A DNA stretch of 64,000 nt from Nocardioides baekrokdamisoli (GCF_003945325.1 NZ_AP019307.1:1116001-1180000), one strand, 5' to 3'. Positions 22,961 to 32,666 are shown, counted from the first letter of the stretch. The notes: generated by a model from the letters alone, not told the origin. Numbers and translations: made by a program.

Positions 22961-24307
22961 ATGCATCTGACGCTCATCCAGCCTGCCGGCAACCGGCTGC
23001 CTGATGCTGTCCTGAAGCGGCTCGCGGGCCATCGGTGCAGCGTGATCACCGAGCCGCATCACGAGCAGCAGTACCCGGCTGACATCCGGTGCATCACGGT
23101 GTGGAGCCTCCACGACATCGCGGCAGTGACGGAGGCGTACGAACGGATCCTGCGCACCGGCCCGGTCGATGCCATCGTCGCGCTGTTCGAGATCGGTCAA
23201 CCGGCCGCCGGCCACCTCCGGTCGCGCTACGGCCTACCCGGCACCTCGTACGACGTCGCGAACCGGTTCAGCAACAAGCTCCTCACCAAGCGGGCGTACG
23301 CATCCGCGGGACTGCCGACCGCCCACGCCCACCTTGCGCCGAGCCCGGAGGACGTCGCCACCGTCGCCGAAGGCATGGGCTGGCCGGTGATCGTGAAGCC
23401 GACGCTCGGCGGTGGGGCAGTCCAGGTCTTCGAAGTCGCCGGACCGGACGACCTGGCCCGCCGCTTGTCGACCTCGGGCCCGCTCGGCCTCAAGTCGGTC
23501 GACGTCCCGCTGATCGTGGAGCCATTCCTCACGGTGCTGGACGAGTTCCACTGCGACAGCGTTGTCATCGACGGCACCGTGGTCTTCTCGGCCGCCTCCC
23601 AGTACCTCGCCCCGTTGCTGAACTGCCCGGTCGCACAGAACGGCTCGTTCCTCCTTCCGGACTCCTCCGAACTCGCGGCCCAGATCGGGCGACTCAATGA
23701 AGCTGCAGTCGCGGCGCTCGGCCTTCGTGACGGCGTCACGCACATCGAGTTGTTCCGTACGCCCGACGGCCTGGTCCTCGGAGAGGCCGCATGCAGACCT
23801 GCCGGCGGCGGCATCCCCGATGCCATCCGGCTCGCGTACGGCGTGGACCTGTGGGACCTGATGATGCGGCTGACCCTCGGCGAGAGCGTGGAGGTCTCCG
23901 CGACCACACCGGAGTCGGTCGGGGTCAACTACCACCTGCCGGTGCAGCCCGGAAGGATCAAGGCGCTCAGCTCCGCCTCAGACCTCGCCGCTCTCCCGGG
24001 CGTGATGGAAGTCGACATGCACCACCGTGTCGGCGATCGCATCCCCGACACGGTCAACTCCAGCTACACGACCGGCGTCGTCCACCTCGCCGTGCCCGAT
24101 GTCGCGTCAGTCCCGTCGGCGATCACCGAGGTCCTGGATCACTACGTCCTGGACGTACGTCCGCGACCGTGGGTGAGTCGATCGCTTCGGCGGTTGGCCC
24201 ATCGGTTGCTGCATCTGCTCCCCCGACCACGGCGTACGCCACTCCTCGAACCGGCGATCCTCGGCCCGGGCACGCCGGACGGACCGATCTCAGCGTCCGC
24301 GTCCTGA
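22961..24307 (+). CDS. ATP-grasp domain protein
   Basis: 448 residues from ATG 22961. It has the lay-out of ATP-grasp carboxylate-amine ligases: SNKLLTKRAYASAGLPTAHAHL, then MGWPVIVKPTLGGGAVQVFEV (ATP-binding lysine and Gly-rich loop), VDVPLIVEPFLTVLDEFHCDSVV, and LVLGEAACRPAGGGIPDAIRLAYGVDLWDLMMRL. It would ligate an amino group to a carboxylate, possibly making a peptide. The C-terminal ~45 residues are basic and Pro-rich. Substrate unknown. Confidence 0.85.
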   Translation: MHLTLIQPAGNRLPDAVLKRLAGHRCSVITEPHHEQQYPADIRCITVWSLHDIAAVTEAYERILRTGPVDAIVALFEIGQPAAGHLRSRYGLPGTSYDVANRFSNKLLTKRAYASAGLPTAHAHLAPSPEDVATVAEGMGWPVIVKPTLGGGAVQVFEVAGPDDLARRLSTSGPLGLKSVDVPLIVEPFLTVLDEFHCDSVVIDGTVVFSAASQYLAPLLNCPVAQNGSFLLPDSSELAAQIGRLNEAAVAALGLRDGVTHIELFRTPDGLVLGEAACRPAGGGIPDAIRLAYGVDLWDLMMRLTLGESVEVSATTPESVGVNYHLPVQPGRIKALSSASDLAALPGVMEVDMHHRVGDRIPDTVNSSYTTGVVHLAVPDVASVPSAITEVLDHYVLDVRPRPWVSRSLRRLAHRLLHLLPRPRRTPLLEPAILGPGTPDGPISASAS

Positions 24308-24844
24308 CCGCCTGCGATCGGGCGAGAGTCGCAGCGTCATCAACGTCGTCGCGAGCATGTCGTAGTGACCGATGAGCAGGACCACCTCGAGCGCCCCGCG
24401 CTCGTCGTACGCTCCGCGCAGCCGCTCCCAGGTCGCATCCGACAGGTCCTTGGTGGTGACGAGTTCCTCCGCAGTCTGCATCAGGAGTTGCTCGGCCTCC
24501 GACCATCGGTCAGCACCCGACCCCTCGCGCACGCGTACGAGATCCTCGGCGCTGACCCCCGCACGCCTGCCCAGCAACGAGTGGTGCTCGAACTCGTACG
24601 CGCAGTCGCGGAGCGCCGCCACCCGCAGGATCACCAACTCGGTCTGGCGACGAGGCAACGTGCCGCCCGGCATCAGCTTGCCGGCGAAGTGCAACCAGCC
24701 CCAGAACAACCCTCGACCGCGTCCCAGCGTGGTGAAGATCGCCGGAGGTTCGGTGTCCGTCACCCGTCCCGCGATCCGGGAAAAAGTCCAGATCGGCAGG
24801 CCGAGTTCGCGTACGCCACCGGGCGCGATCCGCGGGGCGTTCAC
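24290..24844 (-). CDS. Carboxymuconolactone decarboxylase-family protein
   Basis: 184 residues from GTG 24844, overlapping the stop of the SDR gene by four bases. The core PRRQTELVILRVAALRDCAYEFEHHSLLGRRAGVSAEDL contains the family's E...CxxxxxH signature (DCAYEFEHH), a site used by AhpD-like peroxidase/decarboxylase proteins; the second Cys usual in AhpD is missing. It is coupled to an SDR enzyme, so both may act on a hydrophobic metabolite. Its end overlaps the convergent ATP-grasp gene. Confidence 0.88.
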   Translation of the reverse strand: MNAPRIAPGGVRELGLPIWTFSRIAGRVTDTEPPAIFTTLGRGRGLFWGWLHFAGKLMPGGTLPRRQTELVILRVAALRDCAYEFEHHSLLGRRAGVSAEDLVRVREGSGADRWSEAEQLLMQTAEELVTTKDLSDATWERLRGAYDERGALEVVLLIGHYDMLATTLMTLRLSPDRRRSGRGR

Positions 24845-25719
24845 TCCTCCACCCGAACCGCGCGCTTGACGGCCGGCAGGGCGAGATTCGCGGCGCGATT
24901 GAGGATCGTCATCGCCAGGACGTAGCCCGGCGGGAAGTACCGCTGCAACAGGTGCGCGAGCCGGATGTCGGTCGAGGTGTAGACCCAGAAGCGGTTCTTC
25001 TTCATCCCCCGCAGGATCGACGCGGCCGCCCGGTCCGGGCTGACGGCGTGCTTCCGGAAGCCCTCCCGCAGCTTGAGGAACCGCGGGCTCGCCTTGTCCA
25101 CCCCGGCGATCTCGATCGTGCGCACCAGCCCGGTGTCCACCCCGCCCGGGCAGACCAGACTGACCCCGATCCGGTGCCGGGCGAGGTCGAAGCGAAGCAC
25201 CTCCGAGACTCCGCGGAGCCCGAACTTCGAAGCCGAGTACGCCGCGTGCCAGGGCATCCCGATGATCCCCGCGGCGGAGGACACGTTGACGATCTGACCG
25301 CCGCGACGGGCTTCGATCATCGGAGGCACGAAGTATTCGAGGACGGCGATCGGGCCCATCAGATTGACGTCCACGATCCGCCGCCACGTGCTGTGCGGCA
25401 TTGCCGAGATCGTCCCCCACGACGAGATGCCGGCAACGTTCATCACCACGTCCATCGACCCGACCTCGGCGGTCAACCGTTCGGCCCAGGCGCGTACGAC
25501 CACGTGGTCGCTGAGATCCAGAGCCGTAGCGTCCACCACGTCATGACCCGCAGCCATCAACTCGGCAGCGAAACGGCCCAGCTCGACGGCGTTGATGTCG
25601 GTCAGGACGAGGCGTGCGCCCTCAGCCGCGCTCCGACTCGCCACAGCGCGACCGATGCCGCTGGCAGCTCCCGTCACCAGGACCAGCGCACCATCCACGG
25701 ACTTCACCGGAGGTCTCAT
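24841..25719 (-). CDS. Short-chain dehydrogenase/reductase
   Basis: 292 residues. TGAASGIGRA (16-25) is the Rossmann TGxxxGIG, Asp40 in the VLTDINAVE stretch argues for NAD(H), MNVAGIS replaces the usual NNAG, and Ser...YSASK gives the catalytic Tyr-Lys. A hydrophobic C-terminal segment (YFPPGYVLAMTILNRAANLALPAVKRAV) is present, as in membrane-associated SDRs of actinobacteria. Substrate unknown. Confidence 0.92.
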   Translation of the reverse strand: MRPPVKSVDGALVLVTGAASGIGRAVASRSAAEGARLVLTDINAVELGRFAAELMAAGHDVVDATALDLSDHVVVRAWAERLTAEVGSMDVVMNVAGISSWGTISAMPHSTWRRIVDVNLMGPIAVLEYFVPPMIEARRGGQIVNVSSAAGIIGMPWHAAYSASKFGLRGVSEVLRFDLARHRIGVSLVCPGGVDTGLVRTIEIAGVDKASPRFLKLREGFRKHAVSPDRAAASILRGMKKNRFWVYTSTDIRLAHLLQRYFPPGYVLAMTILNRAANLALPAVKRAVRVEE

Positions 25720-25841
25720 ACCGAGAGACTAAAGGCGATCGACGGCCATCCGTCTCCTCCACGTCGCCTCACCGTCACCTGGGACCGATTGGCTCCGTGC
25801 GCCCCCTGCCAGTTGCGGCAGCTCGTACGAGGAGAAACCCC

Positions 25842-27359
25842 GTGAAGCGTCCCACCCGCGCAACCCTCGCCGCCGCAGCTGTTGCGGCCGCAGCCACGGT
25901 CGTGGTCGTCCCGATCGTGGCCAGCGCCACCACCGATCCCTCGGCCGTCTGCGCCCCGCAGACGGCGTACCTGACCCACACCCAGCAGATGGTGCAGCAG
26001 AGCACCGCCGTCCTCGTGGCGGCGGAGTCCCTGCCTGGCGCGACTCCGTTCCAACGCACCCACAAGGCAGCGCTCATCACGGCCGCCAAGGCCGGGCTGG
26101 CCGCCTGGTCTGCCCAGAACACCAAGGCGCAGGCGGCGCTGATCGCGTGCGAGGTCGCGGCCAAGCCGGCTGTCACCACCACCGCCACCGTGACGGCCAA
26201 CACCACCACGACCGCGACGGCCACGGCGACCGCGACGACCACCACGACGGCGACGGTCACGGCCGCACCGACCTTCGGGCCGATGACACTCGCCGTGGTC
26301 GGCGACACCGCGTGCATGCCCGACGACCTCACCAACTCCGGCATCTCGACCGGCAAGTGCGACGGATTCAGCATCGGCGACAACGAGGCGGCGCCGCCGA
26401 GCGGATCACCGACCCCGAGCCCCGCACCGAACACCGCCACCGGCATGGCCGGCGCGTACGCGACGGTCGACCAGATCGAGGGATGGAAGCCCGCCGCCGT
26501 CGCCCTTCTTGGCGACGAGCAGTACCAGACCGCCAAGCTGTCCGACTTCCAGGAGTCGTACGACAAGGACTACGGCGCCCTCAAGTGGCTCACCCGCCCG
26601 GCCCCGGGCAACCACGAGTACTACGGCAACAACGCCAAGTGGGGCGGCGAGGCGCCGCAGGACGGTCTCGGCTACTTCTCCTACTTCAACGGCATGGACG
26701 CGAACGGCAACCCGCGCGCCTGGGGTCAGGCCGGCGACTACAACCAGGGGTGGTACTCCTACAACCTCGGCAACTGGCACGTGATCTCGCTCAACGTCGA
26801 GTGCGGCGCGAAGACCTTCGGCGGTACGGGCGCTGCAGCCACGGCGTCGTCGACCACCTGCGACCCGACCGTTGCCGGCAGCGTCGCCAAGGCCGAGACC
26901 GACTGGCTGACCTCGGACCTGGCCTCCGACACCGCCACGTGCACCATCGCGTACTGGCACCAGCCGACCTTCTCGGCGAGCGGTTCGACGTCGGTCGAGG
27001 GCACCAAGCTCGGCGGTGCCTGGTGGAACCTGTTGTACGCCCACGGCCACGCGATCGTGCTGAACGGCCACGAGCACCTGTACGCACGGTTCGCGCCGAT
27101 GAATGCCTCGGGCGCCGCTGACTCCAAGGGCATCCCGGAGTTCATCGTCGGTACCGGCGGCGAGGCTCTCGACAAGCTGCCCGCCACCCCGGCTGCCAAC
27201 CAGGTCACCGCGCAGGCCAAGGCCTTCGGCGCCCTGAAGATGACGCTGAACGACAACGGCACGTACGCCTGGTCCTACCAGCCGTCGTCGGTCCCGGTCG
27301 ACGACGCGAACGCCGCGACCGACATGGCCTTCTCGGACTCGGGCACGGCCACCTGCTGA
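25842..27359 (+). CDS. Secreted metallophosphoesterase with Thr/Ala linker
   Basis: 505 residues from GTG 25842 (GAGGAG ribosome binding site). A signal peptide (residues 1-~29) precedes a helical domain with two cysteines (VCAPQTAYLTHTQQMV...), then a low-complexity Thr/Ala/Val linker at about 112-144, then a calcineurin-like phosphoesterase domain: TLAVVGDTACMPDD, LGDEQYQ, GNHEYYGN, YWHQPTFSAS and NGHEHLYARF. These are the GDxH/GD, GNH and GHxH metal-binding motifs with Thr replacing the first His. It is probably an exported phosphatase. Confidence 0.9.
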   Translation: MKRPTRATLAAAAVAAAATVVVVPIVASATTDPSAVCAPQTAYLTHTQQMVQQSTAVLVAAESLPGATPFQRTHKAALITAAKAGLAAWSAQNTKAQAALIACEVAAKPAVTTTATVTANTTTTATATATATTTTTATVTAAPTFGPMTLAVVGDTACMPDDLTNSGISTGKCDGFSIGDNEAAPPSGSPTPSPAPNTATGMAGAYATVDQIEGWKPAAVALLGDEQYQTAKLSDFQESYDKDYGALKWLTRPAPGNHEYYGNNAKWGGEAPQDGLGYFSYFNGMDANGNPRAWGQAGDYNQGWYSYNLGNWHVISLNVECGAKTFGGTGAAATASSTTCDPTVAGSVAKAETDWLTSDLASDTATCTIAYWHQPTFSASGSTSVEGTKLGGAWWNLLYAHGHAIVLNGHEHLYARFAPMNASGAADSKGIPEFIVGTGGEALDKLPATPAANQVTAQAKAFGALKMTLNDNGTYAWSYQPSSVPVDDANAATDMAFSDSGTATC

Positions 27360-27364
27360 TCCGG

Positions 27365-27406
27365 CGAAGCGCGCCCGGTGGTTTCAGGACCGCCGGGCGC
27401 GCTTCG
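27365..27406 (+). terminator. Hairpin after the phosphoesterase gene
   Basis: A 17-bp stem (CGAAGCGCGCCCGGTGG pairing with 27390-27406 with one G-U pair) and 8-base loop lie just after the stop. It has no clear T run, common for actinobacterial terminators. Confidence 0.75.
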
Positions 27407-27422
27407 GTGTTTGAATGACCGC

Positions 27423-28574
27423 ATGCTTCGCCGGTTGCTCCTCCCGCTCGCCCTCCTTGCCTCGGCGTTGGCCGTCGTCCAGCCGCAGGCTGAGGCGTCG
27501 ACGACGCCTGTCGGGACGACGTTGAGCGTGAGCAGCCTCCCGCCGACACTCTGGGTCCCCGGGACCCGCCAGGGGTGGCGGATCACGTACACGAGCACCG
27601 ATGCCTTCGGTCACGTCGTCCCGGTCACCGGTGAAGTGATGATTCCGAACGGCACGCCGCCACGCGGCGGCTGGCCGGTGATCTCCTGGGCGCACGGCAC
27701 CTCCGGCCTCGCCGACGCCTGTGCCCCCTCACGCGTCGGTCCGGCCGACAAGGCTCGCGACTTTGCGTACCTCAAATCCTGGATGAGCCAGGGGTACGCA
27801 GTGGTCGCGACCGACTACGCCGGCCTCGGTACGCCGGGCGTCCCCGCGTACCTGCACGGGCTGAGCGAGTCCCACAACATCGTCGACATCGTGAAGGCAG
27901 CGCGTACGTTCGCCAACGCCGGGCCCGCGTGGCGTCAGTTGGCACGCAAGTACGTGATCATCGGCCAGTCACAGGGCGGTGGAGCGGCGATCTACGCGGC
28001 GCGGTACGCCACCCAGTTGGGCGGCAGTGCACTCGACTATCGCGGCGCCGTCGGCACCGGTACGCCGGCGAACATCGAGAAGACGATGCTCATCCTCGGC
28101 CCGCACATCCCGCCGGTGGCCGCGTTACCTGCCGGGATCACGTCCTACATCGGCTACATCCTCGCCAGCCTGCGGCACGTGCACCCCGAGCTCGGCATCG
28201 ACTCGATCCTCACCGCCGAAGGCAAGAAGTACCTCGCGCTGGCCGAGCAGCAGTGCGTCACGCAGTACGAGACGACTGTCGGCGCGACCAACCTCGGTGA
28301 CTGGTTCACCGCGCCGACGCTGAGCCTGCCGAACTTCGCAGACGTCGTCTCGAAGTACATGGCCATGCCGACGAGCGGATACGACAAGCCATTCTTCATG
28401 GCCAACGGCCTCATCGACACCGACGTCCCGATGGCCATCACGCTGGCGTACGTCCTCCAGTTGGTCCTCAACCACCAGCCGGTCACGTTCCACACGTACC
28501 CGACCGACCACAACGGGACGATGGCGGCGTCGCTGCCCGACAGCGAGCCTTTCGTACGCACTCTGCTCCGATGA
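27423..28574 (+). CDS. Secreted lipase/esterase, LIP (secretory lipase) family
   Basis: 383 residues from ATG 27423. The signal peptide is MLRRLLLPLALLASALAVVQPQAEA. VISWAHGTSGLADACAPS, GYAVVATDYAGLGTPG and the nucleophile elbow IIGQSQGGGAA are typical of the secretory lipase family and alpha/beta hydrolases; PFFMANGLIDTDVPM and the final HNGTM supply acid and His. It probably hydrolyses esters outside the cell. Confidence 0.88.
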   Translation: MLRRLLLPLALLASALAVVQPQAEASTTPVGTTLSVSSLPPTLWVPGTRQGWRITYTSTDAFGHVVPVTGEVMIPNGTPPRGGWPVISWAHGTSGLADACAPSRVGPADKARDFAYLKSWMSQGYAVVATDYAGLGTPGVPAYLHGLSESHNIVDIVKAARTFANAGPAWRQLARKYVIIGQSQGGGAAIYAARYATQLGGSALDYRGAVGTGTPANIEKTMLILGPHIPPVAALPAGITSYIGYILASLRHVHPELGIDSILTAEGKKYLALAEQQCVTQYETTVGATNLGDWFTAPTLSLPNFADVVSKYMAMPTSGYDKPFFMANGLIDTDVPMAITLAYVLQLVLNHQPVTFHTYPTDHNGTMAASLPDSEPFVRTLLR

Positions 28575-28575
28575 T

Positions 28576-28977
28576 TCAGGCCCGGGGCTTCACCACGCCG
28601 AAGTTGTAGTACCGCGAGAACCCGCCGTGGTGGGTCCTGACCAGGACCTTCACGCTCAGGTTCTTGCCCACGCAGGACCAACCGATGCCGTAGTAGTGGT
28701 GGTCGTAGTGGTAGACGGTGCCGACCTTCCACGCATACGTCACCGTCATCCCGTCGGACACGACCGGCGCGTCCACAGCCACGACCGAATGGACCTGCGG
28801 CATCCCGTGCTGCCGGCCCCAGACGATCATGCCGTCGCAGGTCACGATGAACGTGGGGGTCATTGTGATGAAGCATCCGGTCGGCGGCCGGGTGTCGGCT
28901 CCGGCCGACGCCTGCCCCACGGCGAACGGGACGGCGATCATCGCGGAAACCCCCACGAGCGCGCGCCTGAAATGCAT
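28576..28977 (-). CDS. Secreted hypothetical protein
   Basis: 133 residues with a signal peptide (MHFRRALVGVSAMIAVPFAVGQASAGA). The mature part is beta-rich with three cysteines (GCFITM, VTCDGM, WSCVG) and a His/Tyr-rich stretch (YHYDHHYYGIG). No family recognised. Its stop is two bases from the convergent lipase stop. Confidence 0.65.
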   Translation of the reverse strand: MHFRRALVGVSAMIAVPFAVGQASAGADTRPPTGCFITMTPTFIVTCDGMIVWGRQHGMPQVHSVVAVDAPVVSDGMTVTYAWKVGTVYHYDHHYYGIGWSCVGKNLSVKVLVRTHHGGFSRYYNFGVVKPRA

Positions 28978-29078
28978 CGGCCACCTCCCCAGCGTGATCG
29001 GAACCCGATCACCGTAAGTCGGCTGGCCGCGGGCCTGCAGTCGAACGTCTGGCGACCCCCTGAAAGGGGGACTCTTGC

Positions 29079-29681
29079 CTAATCCCGTTCTGAGGCGATG
29101 AACGTTCTTGCGCCGACCGCCAAGGCGAGCGCAGCCACGACGAGCGCCGCCGACGGATCAGCCCAGGCCCATCCGTACGCCTTCGTGAGCGCGAGCCCGA
29201 CCAGCGTGATGACGGCCATTCCGGCTCCCACGAGGGTGATGTGGCCGTCCACCTTCAGCGCCGCGCTGGGGACGGTGACGGCCAGGCGATACTTCGCCAC
29301 CGCGAAGAGCGGCAGGACCAGGACCGATGCGATCGGGATCGCCAGGCTCAGGACCGAGCCGTGAGCAGCCTCCCCAGAAGCCAGGCTGAGACTCGCGGCC
29401 ACCGCGATCCCCACCGCGACCAGGCACAGGGCCGCCGCCGCCACGCGCTCCGCGATGTGCTCGGCCTTCACGCCGATCGGGTGTCCGTTGATCTCGGCGC
29501 GGAAGCGCCAGACCAGGACGATCGAGGCAGCCATGTCGGCCAGCACGTCCGCGGAGGTGCCGACCAACGCGGTGCTGGCGGCCGAGACACCGACCACGAC
29601 GCCGACGACGCCGCTGACCAACGTCCACGCGATCGCTGCGTATGAGAGGTTGAGCGCCTGCTTCACAGCGGATTGCGTCAT
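29079..29681 (-). CDS. Membrane protein related to cation-efflux transmembrane domains
   Basis: 200 residues with about six membrane helices and no C-terminal soluble domain. LNLSYAAIAWTLVSGVVGVVVGVSAAS, LVGTSADVLADMAASIVLVWRF and VDGHITLVGAGMAVITLVGLAL resemble the helix order of CDF proteins (SADVLADM in place of DxxHxxxD; VDGHITLVG in helix 5), so it may be a truncated or divergent cation transporter. Confidence 0.7.
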   Translation of the reverse strand: MTQSAVKQALNLSYAAIAWTLVSGVVGVVVGVSAASTALVGTSADVLADMAASIVLVWRFRAEINGHPIGVKAEHIAERVAAAALCLVAVGIAVAASLSLASGEAAHGSVLSLAIPIASVLVLPLFAVAKYRLAVTVPSAALKVDGHITLVGAGMAVITLVGLALTKAYGWAWADPSAALVVAALALAVGARTFIASERD

Positions 29682-29690
29682 GGGCCGAGG

Positions 29691-29942
29691 CTACCGATCC
29701 TCGCCACCCACCTGCAGATCCACATTCCAGAACAGGTCGACCGGGCTGATGCCGATGGCCGCGGCGACGCGTACGTACTTGCTGATCCCGGAATCGGTCT
29801 CGCCACGCTCCATGCGAGCCAACTGGGTGACCGCCAGACCGGACCGACCGGCGACTGCCTCCTGGGTCAGATTTCGGCGTACGCGCTCGGCGCGCAGGTT
29901 CGCACCCAACGCAGCAAGAAGCGGTCCAAACTCCCCAGTCAT
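29691..29942 (-). CDS. XRE-family regulator
   Basis: 83 residues. LGANLRAERVRRNLTQEAVAGRSGLAVTQLARMERGETDSGISKYVRVAAAIGISPVDLF is a complete Cro/C1 helix-turn-helix domain. It lies just upstream of the transporter-like gene in the same direction (nine bases apart), and may regulate it. Confidence 0.88.
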   Translation of the reverse strand: MTGEFGPLLAALGANLRAERVRRNLTQEAVAGRSGLAVTQLARMERGETDSGISKYVRVAAAIGISPVDLFWNVDLQVGGEDR

Positions 29943-30069
29943 GACTCGATGAGCCTGCCAACCAGAACCGTACCAATCCAGCCCTAATACGGGTTGTCTT
30001 TACTCATATTTGTGTAGTCTCAGGTTTTGCTCAAATTTGAGCACCAACCCATGGGAGGGACCACTACAC

Positions 30070-30537
30070 ATGTCCGACGCACCTCAGCCGCCTCAGGCAC
30101 CGCAGACGATCATCATCAAGCAGAAGAGTCACTTCTTCCGGAACTGCTTGTTCGTGCTCCTCGCCGGAGTTGCGGCCATCGTCGTCATCGTCGTGGTGAT
30201 TGTCAGCGGCGCAAAGAAGGCGATTGACACGGCCAACAACACGTCCCACAAGGTGGAGTACATCGCAGGCGGAACGGCTGGCAGCGCGAGTCTGACCTTC
30301 ACGACCGACGGCTCGACCTCAACCTCCCAGTTGCAGGATCAGAAGCTGCCGTGGAACAAGGCGCTCAACATCAAGGGAGACCTGCTTGCCGTGTACCAGT
30401 TGATGGTCCAGAACACGAACATGAACAGCGGCAACTCGGCGACCGTGACATGCGAGATCAAGGTCGACGGCAAGAGCGTCATCAAGAACCAGAGCTCCGG
30501 CGTCGGAGCGATCGCAAGCTGCGACTACACCAAGTAG
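30070..30537 (+). CDS. MmpS-like single-pass membrane protein
   Basis: 155 residues from ATG 30070 (ribosome binding site GGGAGGGA). A Pro/Gln-rich cytoplasmic start is followed by one membrane helix (NCLFVLLAGVAAIVVIVVVIVSG) and an extracellular beta-rich domain (YIAGGTAGSASLTFTTDGSTSTSQLQDQKLPWNKAL...ATVTCEIKVDGKSVIKNQSSGVGAIASCDY) like mycobacterial MmpS proteins, including two cysteines and a C-terminal CDYTK. Confidence 0.8.
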   Translation: MSDAPQPPQAPQTIIIKQKSHFFRNCLFVLLAGVAAIVVIVVVIVSGAKKAIDTANNTSHKVEYIAGGTAGSASLTFTTDGSTSTSQLQDQKLPWNKALNIKGDLLAVYQLMVQNTNMNSGNSATVTCEIKVDGKSVIKNQSSGVGAIASCDYTK

Positions 30538-30541
30538 GCAC

Positions 30542-30585
30542 CACGAAGGGGGCCGTGCCGCTACTGCGGCACGGCCCCCTTCGTG
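30542..30585. terminator. Bidirectional terminator hairpin
   Basis: A perfect 19-bp stem (CACGAAGGGGGCCGTGCCG against 30567-30585) with a 6-base loop lies between the convergent MmpS-like and threonylcarbamoyl-AMP synthase genes. Confidence 0.88.
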
Positions 30586-30587
30586 TT

Positions 30588-31208
30588 CTACTCGAATCGG
30601 GTGACGTCCCCGGCACCGACCCGCAGCACCTCCGGCTCGCCCTCGCTGAAGTCCACCACCGTTGTCGGCACAGCCGGGCACTCGCCCGCCTCGACCACGG
30701 CATCGACGAGGTGGTCGAGCTCCTCCTTGATGTCCCAGCCCATCGAACGTGGCTCGGTCTCGCCCGGGAGGATCAGGGTCGAAGCCATCAGCGGCTCACC
30801 CATCGCCTCGACCAGGGCGTGCACGATCGCGTGATCGGGGATGCGTACGCCGACGGTCTTCTTCTTGGGGTGCATCAGGCGGCGCGGGACTTCCTTGGTC
30901 GCCTCGAGGATGAAGGTGTACGGACCGGGTGTCACACCCTTCACCGCACGGAACACGCTGTTGTCGACGTGGACGAACGTGCCGAGTTGGCTGAAGTCCT
31001 TGCAGAGGAGCGTGAAGTGGTGCTTGTCGTCGAGGCCGCGGATCGTGAGGATCCGGTCCTTGCCGTCGTGGTTGTCGAGCCGCGACACCAGCGCGTACCC
31101 GGAGTCAGTGGGCAGCGCGATCAGTTGATCGTCCTTGAGCAGCTCGACCAACTGGTCGATGACGCGCGGCTGAGGGTTGTCCGGGTGGACGTCGATGTAG
31201 CGGGCCAT
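30588..31208 (-). CDS. L-threonylcarbamoyladenylate synthase (YrdC/Sua5/YciO type)
   Basis: 206 residues from ATG 31208, which overlaps the ispH stop by one base. LPTDSGYALVSRLDN, LDDKHHFTLLCKDFSQLG, PGPYTFILEATKEVPRRLMHPKKKTVGVRIPDH, and PLMASTLILPGE are YrdC-fold motifs (the KPxx/KxR-S-T nucleotide site), closest to YciO/Sua5 from actinobacteria. It should make TC-AMP for t6A modification of tRNA. Coupled to ispH. Confidence 0.88.
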   Translation of the reverse strand: MARYIDVHPDNPQPRVIDQLVELLKDDQLIALPTDSGYALVSRLDNHDGKDRILTIRGLDDKHHFTLLCKDFSQLGTFVHVDNSVFRAVKGVTPGPYTFILEATKEVPRRLMHPKKKTVGVRIPDHAIVHALVEAMGEPLMASTLILPGETEPRSMGWDIKEELDHLVDAVVEAGECPAVPTTVVDFSEGEPEVLRVGAGDVTRFE

Positions 31209-32209
31209 CAGAAGGTGTGTCCGGCCGCAGCAGCCTTCATGTCGCGGCGCAGCTCCGCCGGCAACGAGAAGATCAGCGACTCCTCCGCCGACTGGACCGC
31301 TCGCGCATCGGGATAGCCATGAGCGGCCAGGTGTGCCAACACCCCCTCGACCAGCTTCTCCGGGACGGACGCCCCCGACGTCACCGACACGGTGCGTACG
31401 CCCTCCAACCAGGCGTCCTGGATCTCGTCGGCCGCATCGATCCGGTGCGCGGCAGCGGCTCCGGCCTCGAGCGCGACCTCGACGAGACGGACCGAGTTGG
31501 ACGAATTGGCGGACCCCACCACGATCACCAGATCGGTGCCCGACGAGATCTCCTTGACCGCCAACTGACGGTTCTGGGTGGCGTAGCAAATGTCATCGCT
31601 GGGCGGGTCCATGAGTTCCGGGAAGCGCTCGCGGATCGCCGCGACGGTGGCGAGGGTTTCGTCCACGGACAGCGTGGTCTGGGAGAGCCAGACCACCCGG
31701 GCCGGGTCGCGTACGACGATGTTGGCGACGTCCTCGGGTCCCTGCACGAGCTGGGTGTGCTCGGGCGCCTCGCCCATCGTCCCTTCGACCTCTTCGTGGC
31801 CCGCATGTCCGATCAGCAGGATGTCGAAGTCCTCGCCGGCGAACCGCTTCGCCTCGTGGTGGACCTTCGTGACCAGGGGGCAGGTCGCATCGATGGTCTT
31901 GAGATCACGCTCGACCGCCGCCGCGTGCACTGCCGGGCTCACGCCATGGGCTGAGAAGACCACGGTCGCGCCGGCGGGCACCTCGTCGAGTTCGTCCACG
32001 AAGATCGCGCCGCGGGCACGCAGGTCGCCAACCACGGTCTTGTTGTGCACGATCTCCTTGCGGACGTACACCGGCGCACCGTAGAGGTCGAGCGCCTTCT
32101 CCACCGTCACGACGGCGCGATCGACACCGGCGCAGTACCCGCGTGGCGAGGCGAGCAGCACCTGCTTCTCGTCATCGCTGAAGACTCGGGGCATCGCCAG
32201 ATCAGTCAT
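31208..32209 (-). CDS. ispH: 4-hydroxy-3-methylbut-2-enyl diphosphate reductase
   Basis: 333 residues. The three cluster cysteines are in [24 protein letters not shown] and [11 protein letters not shown], with [27 protein letters not shown], and [17 protein letters not shown]. This Fe-S enzyme is the last step of the MEP (non-mevalonate) isoprenoid pathway, making IPP and DMAPP. Confidence 0.96.
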   Translation of the reverse strand: MTDLAMPRVFSDDEKQVLLASPRGYCAGVDRAVVTVEKALDLYGAPVYVRKEIVHNKTVVGDLRARGAIFVDELDEVPAGATVVFSAHGVSPAVHAAAVERDLKTIDATCPLVTKVHHEAKRFAGEDFDILLIGHAGHEEVEGTMGEAPEHTQLVQGPEDVANIVVRDPARVVWLSQTTLSVDETLATVAAIRERFPELMDPPSDDICYATQNRQLAVKEISSGTDLVIVVGSANSSNSVRLVEVALEAGAAAAHRIDAADEIQDAWLEGVRTVSVTSGASVPEKLVEGVLAHLAAHGYPDARAVQSAEESLIFSLPAELRRDMKAAAAGHTF

Positions 32210-32240
32210 GCCCCTCAGTCTACGAGGGCCGTACGCGCCC

Positions 32241-32666
32241 TCAGGCGAGCTCGGTGACGCGCAGGTCGTCGAACTTCCGGAAGTCTCGATCGAACGTCAC
32301 CACCGTGGCGCCGTAATCCATGGCTACCGCCGCGAGGTACGCGTCGGAAATGTCCGGCCCTGTCCGCCGAGCCTGGGTGGTGGCCGTCTCGCAGCGCATC
32401 AACGTGTCCGGTCCGGGTACGTGCTTGAGGCACTGCGGATGAGCCGACATGGCGCGTACGAAAGCCCACGCCTGGGCGAGGTCTGGGGCCTCGTCGTACA
32501 GCCGTCGATTGGTCACCACCCGCAGGAAGCCCGTCCACGCAACATCGGGAACCGTGAACGGTTCACCCTTCCTGACCGACTCGTCCCACCAGGCACGGGC
32601 GCGCGCGTGCTCGGGGCCGTCCTCGTGGAACAGGGCGACCAGGACGTTCACATCCGGGATGTTCAC
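32241..32666 (-). CDS. vapC: VapC-family PIN-domain toxin
   Basis: 141 residues. [17 protein letters not shown] has the first catalytic Asp, Glu-containing [10 protein letters not shown], then [28 protein letters not shown] with the later acidic residues of the PIN ribonuclease fold. It overlaps vapB by four bases (ATGA). It probably cuts tRNA or rRNA. Confidence 0.92.
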   Translation of the reverse strand: MNIPDVNVLVALFHEDGPEHARARAWWDESVRKGEPFTVPDVAWTGFLRVVTNRRLYDEAPDLAQAWAFVRAMSAHPQCLKHVPGPDTLMRCETATTQARRTGPDISDAYLAAVAMDYGATVVTFDRDFRKFDDLRVTELA

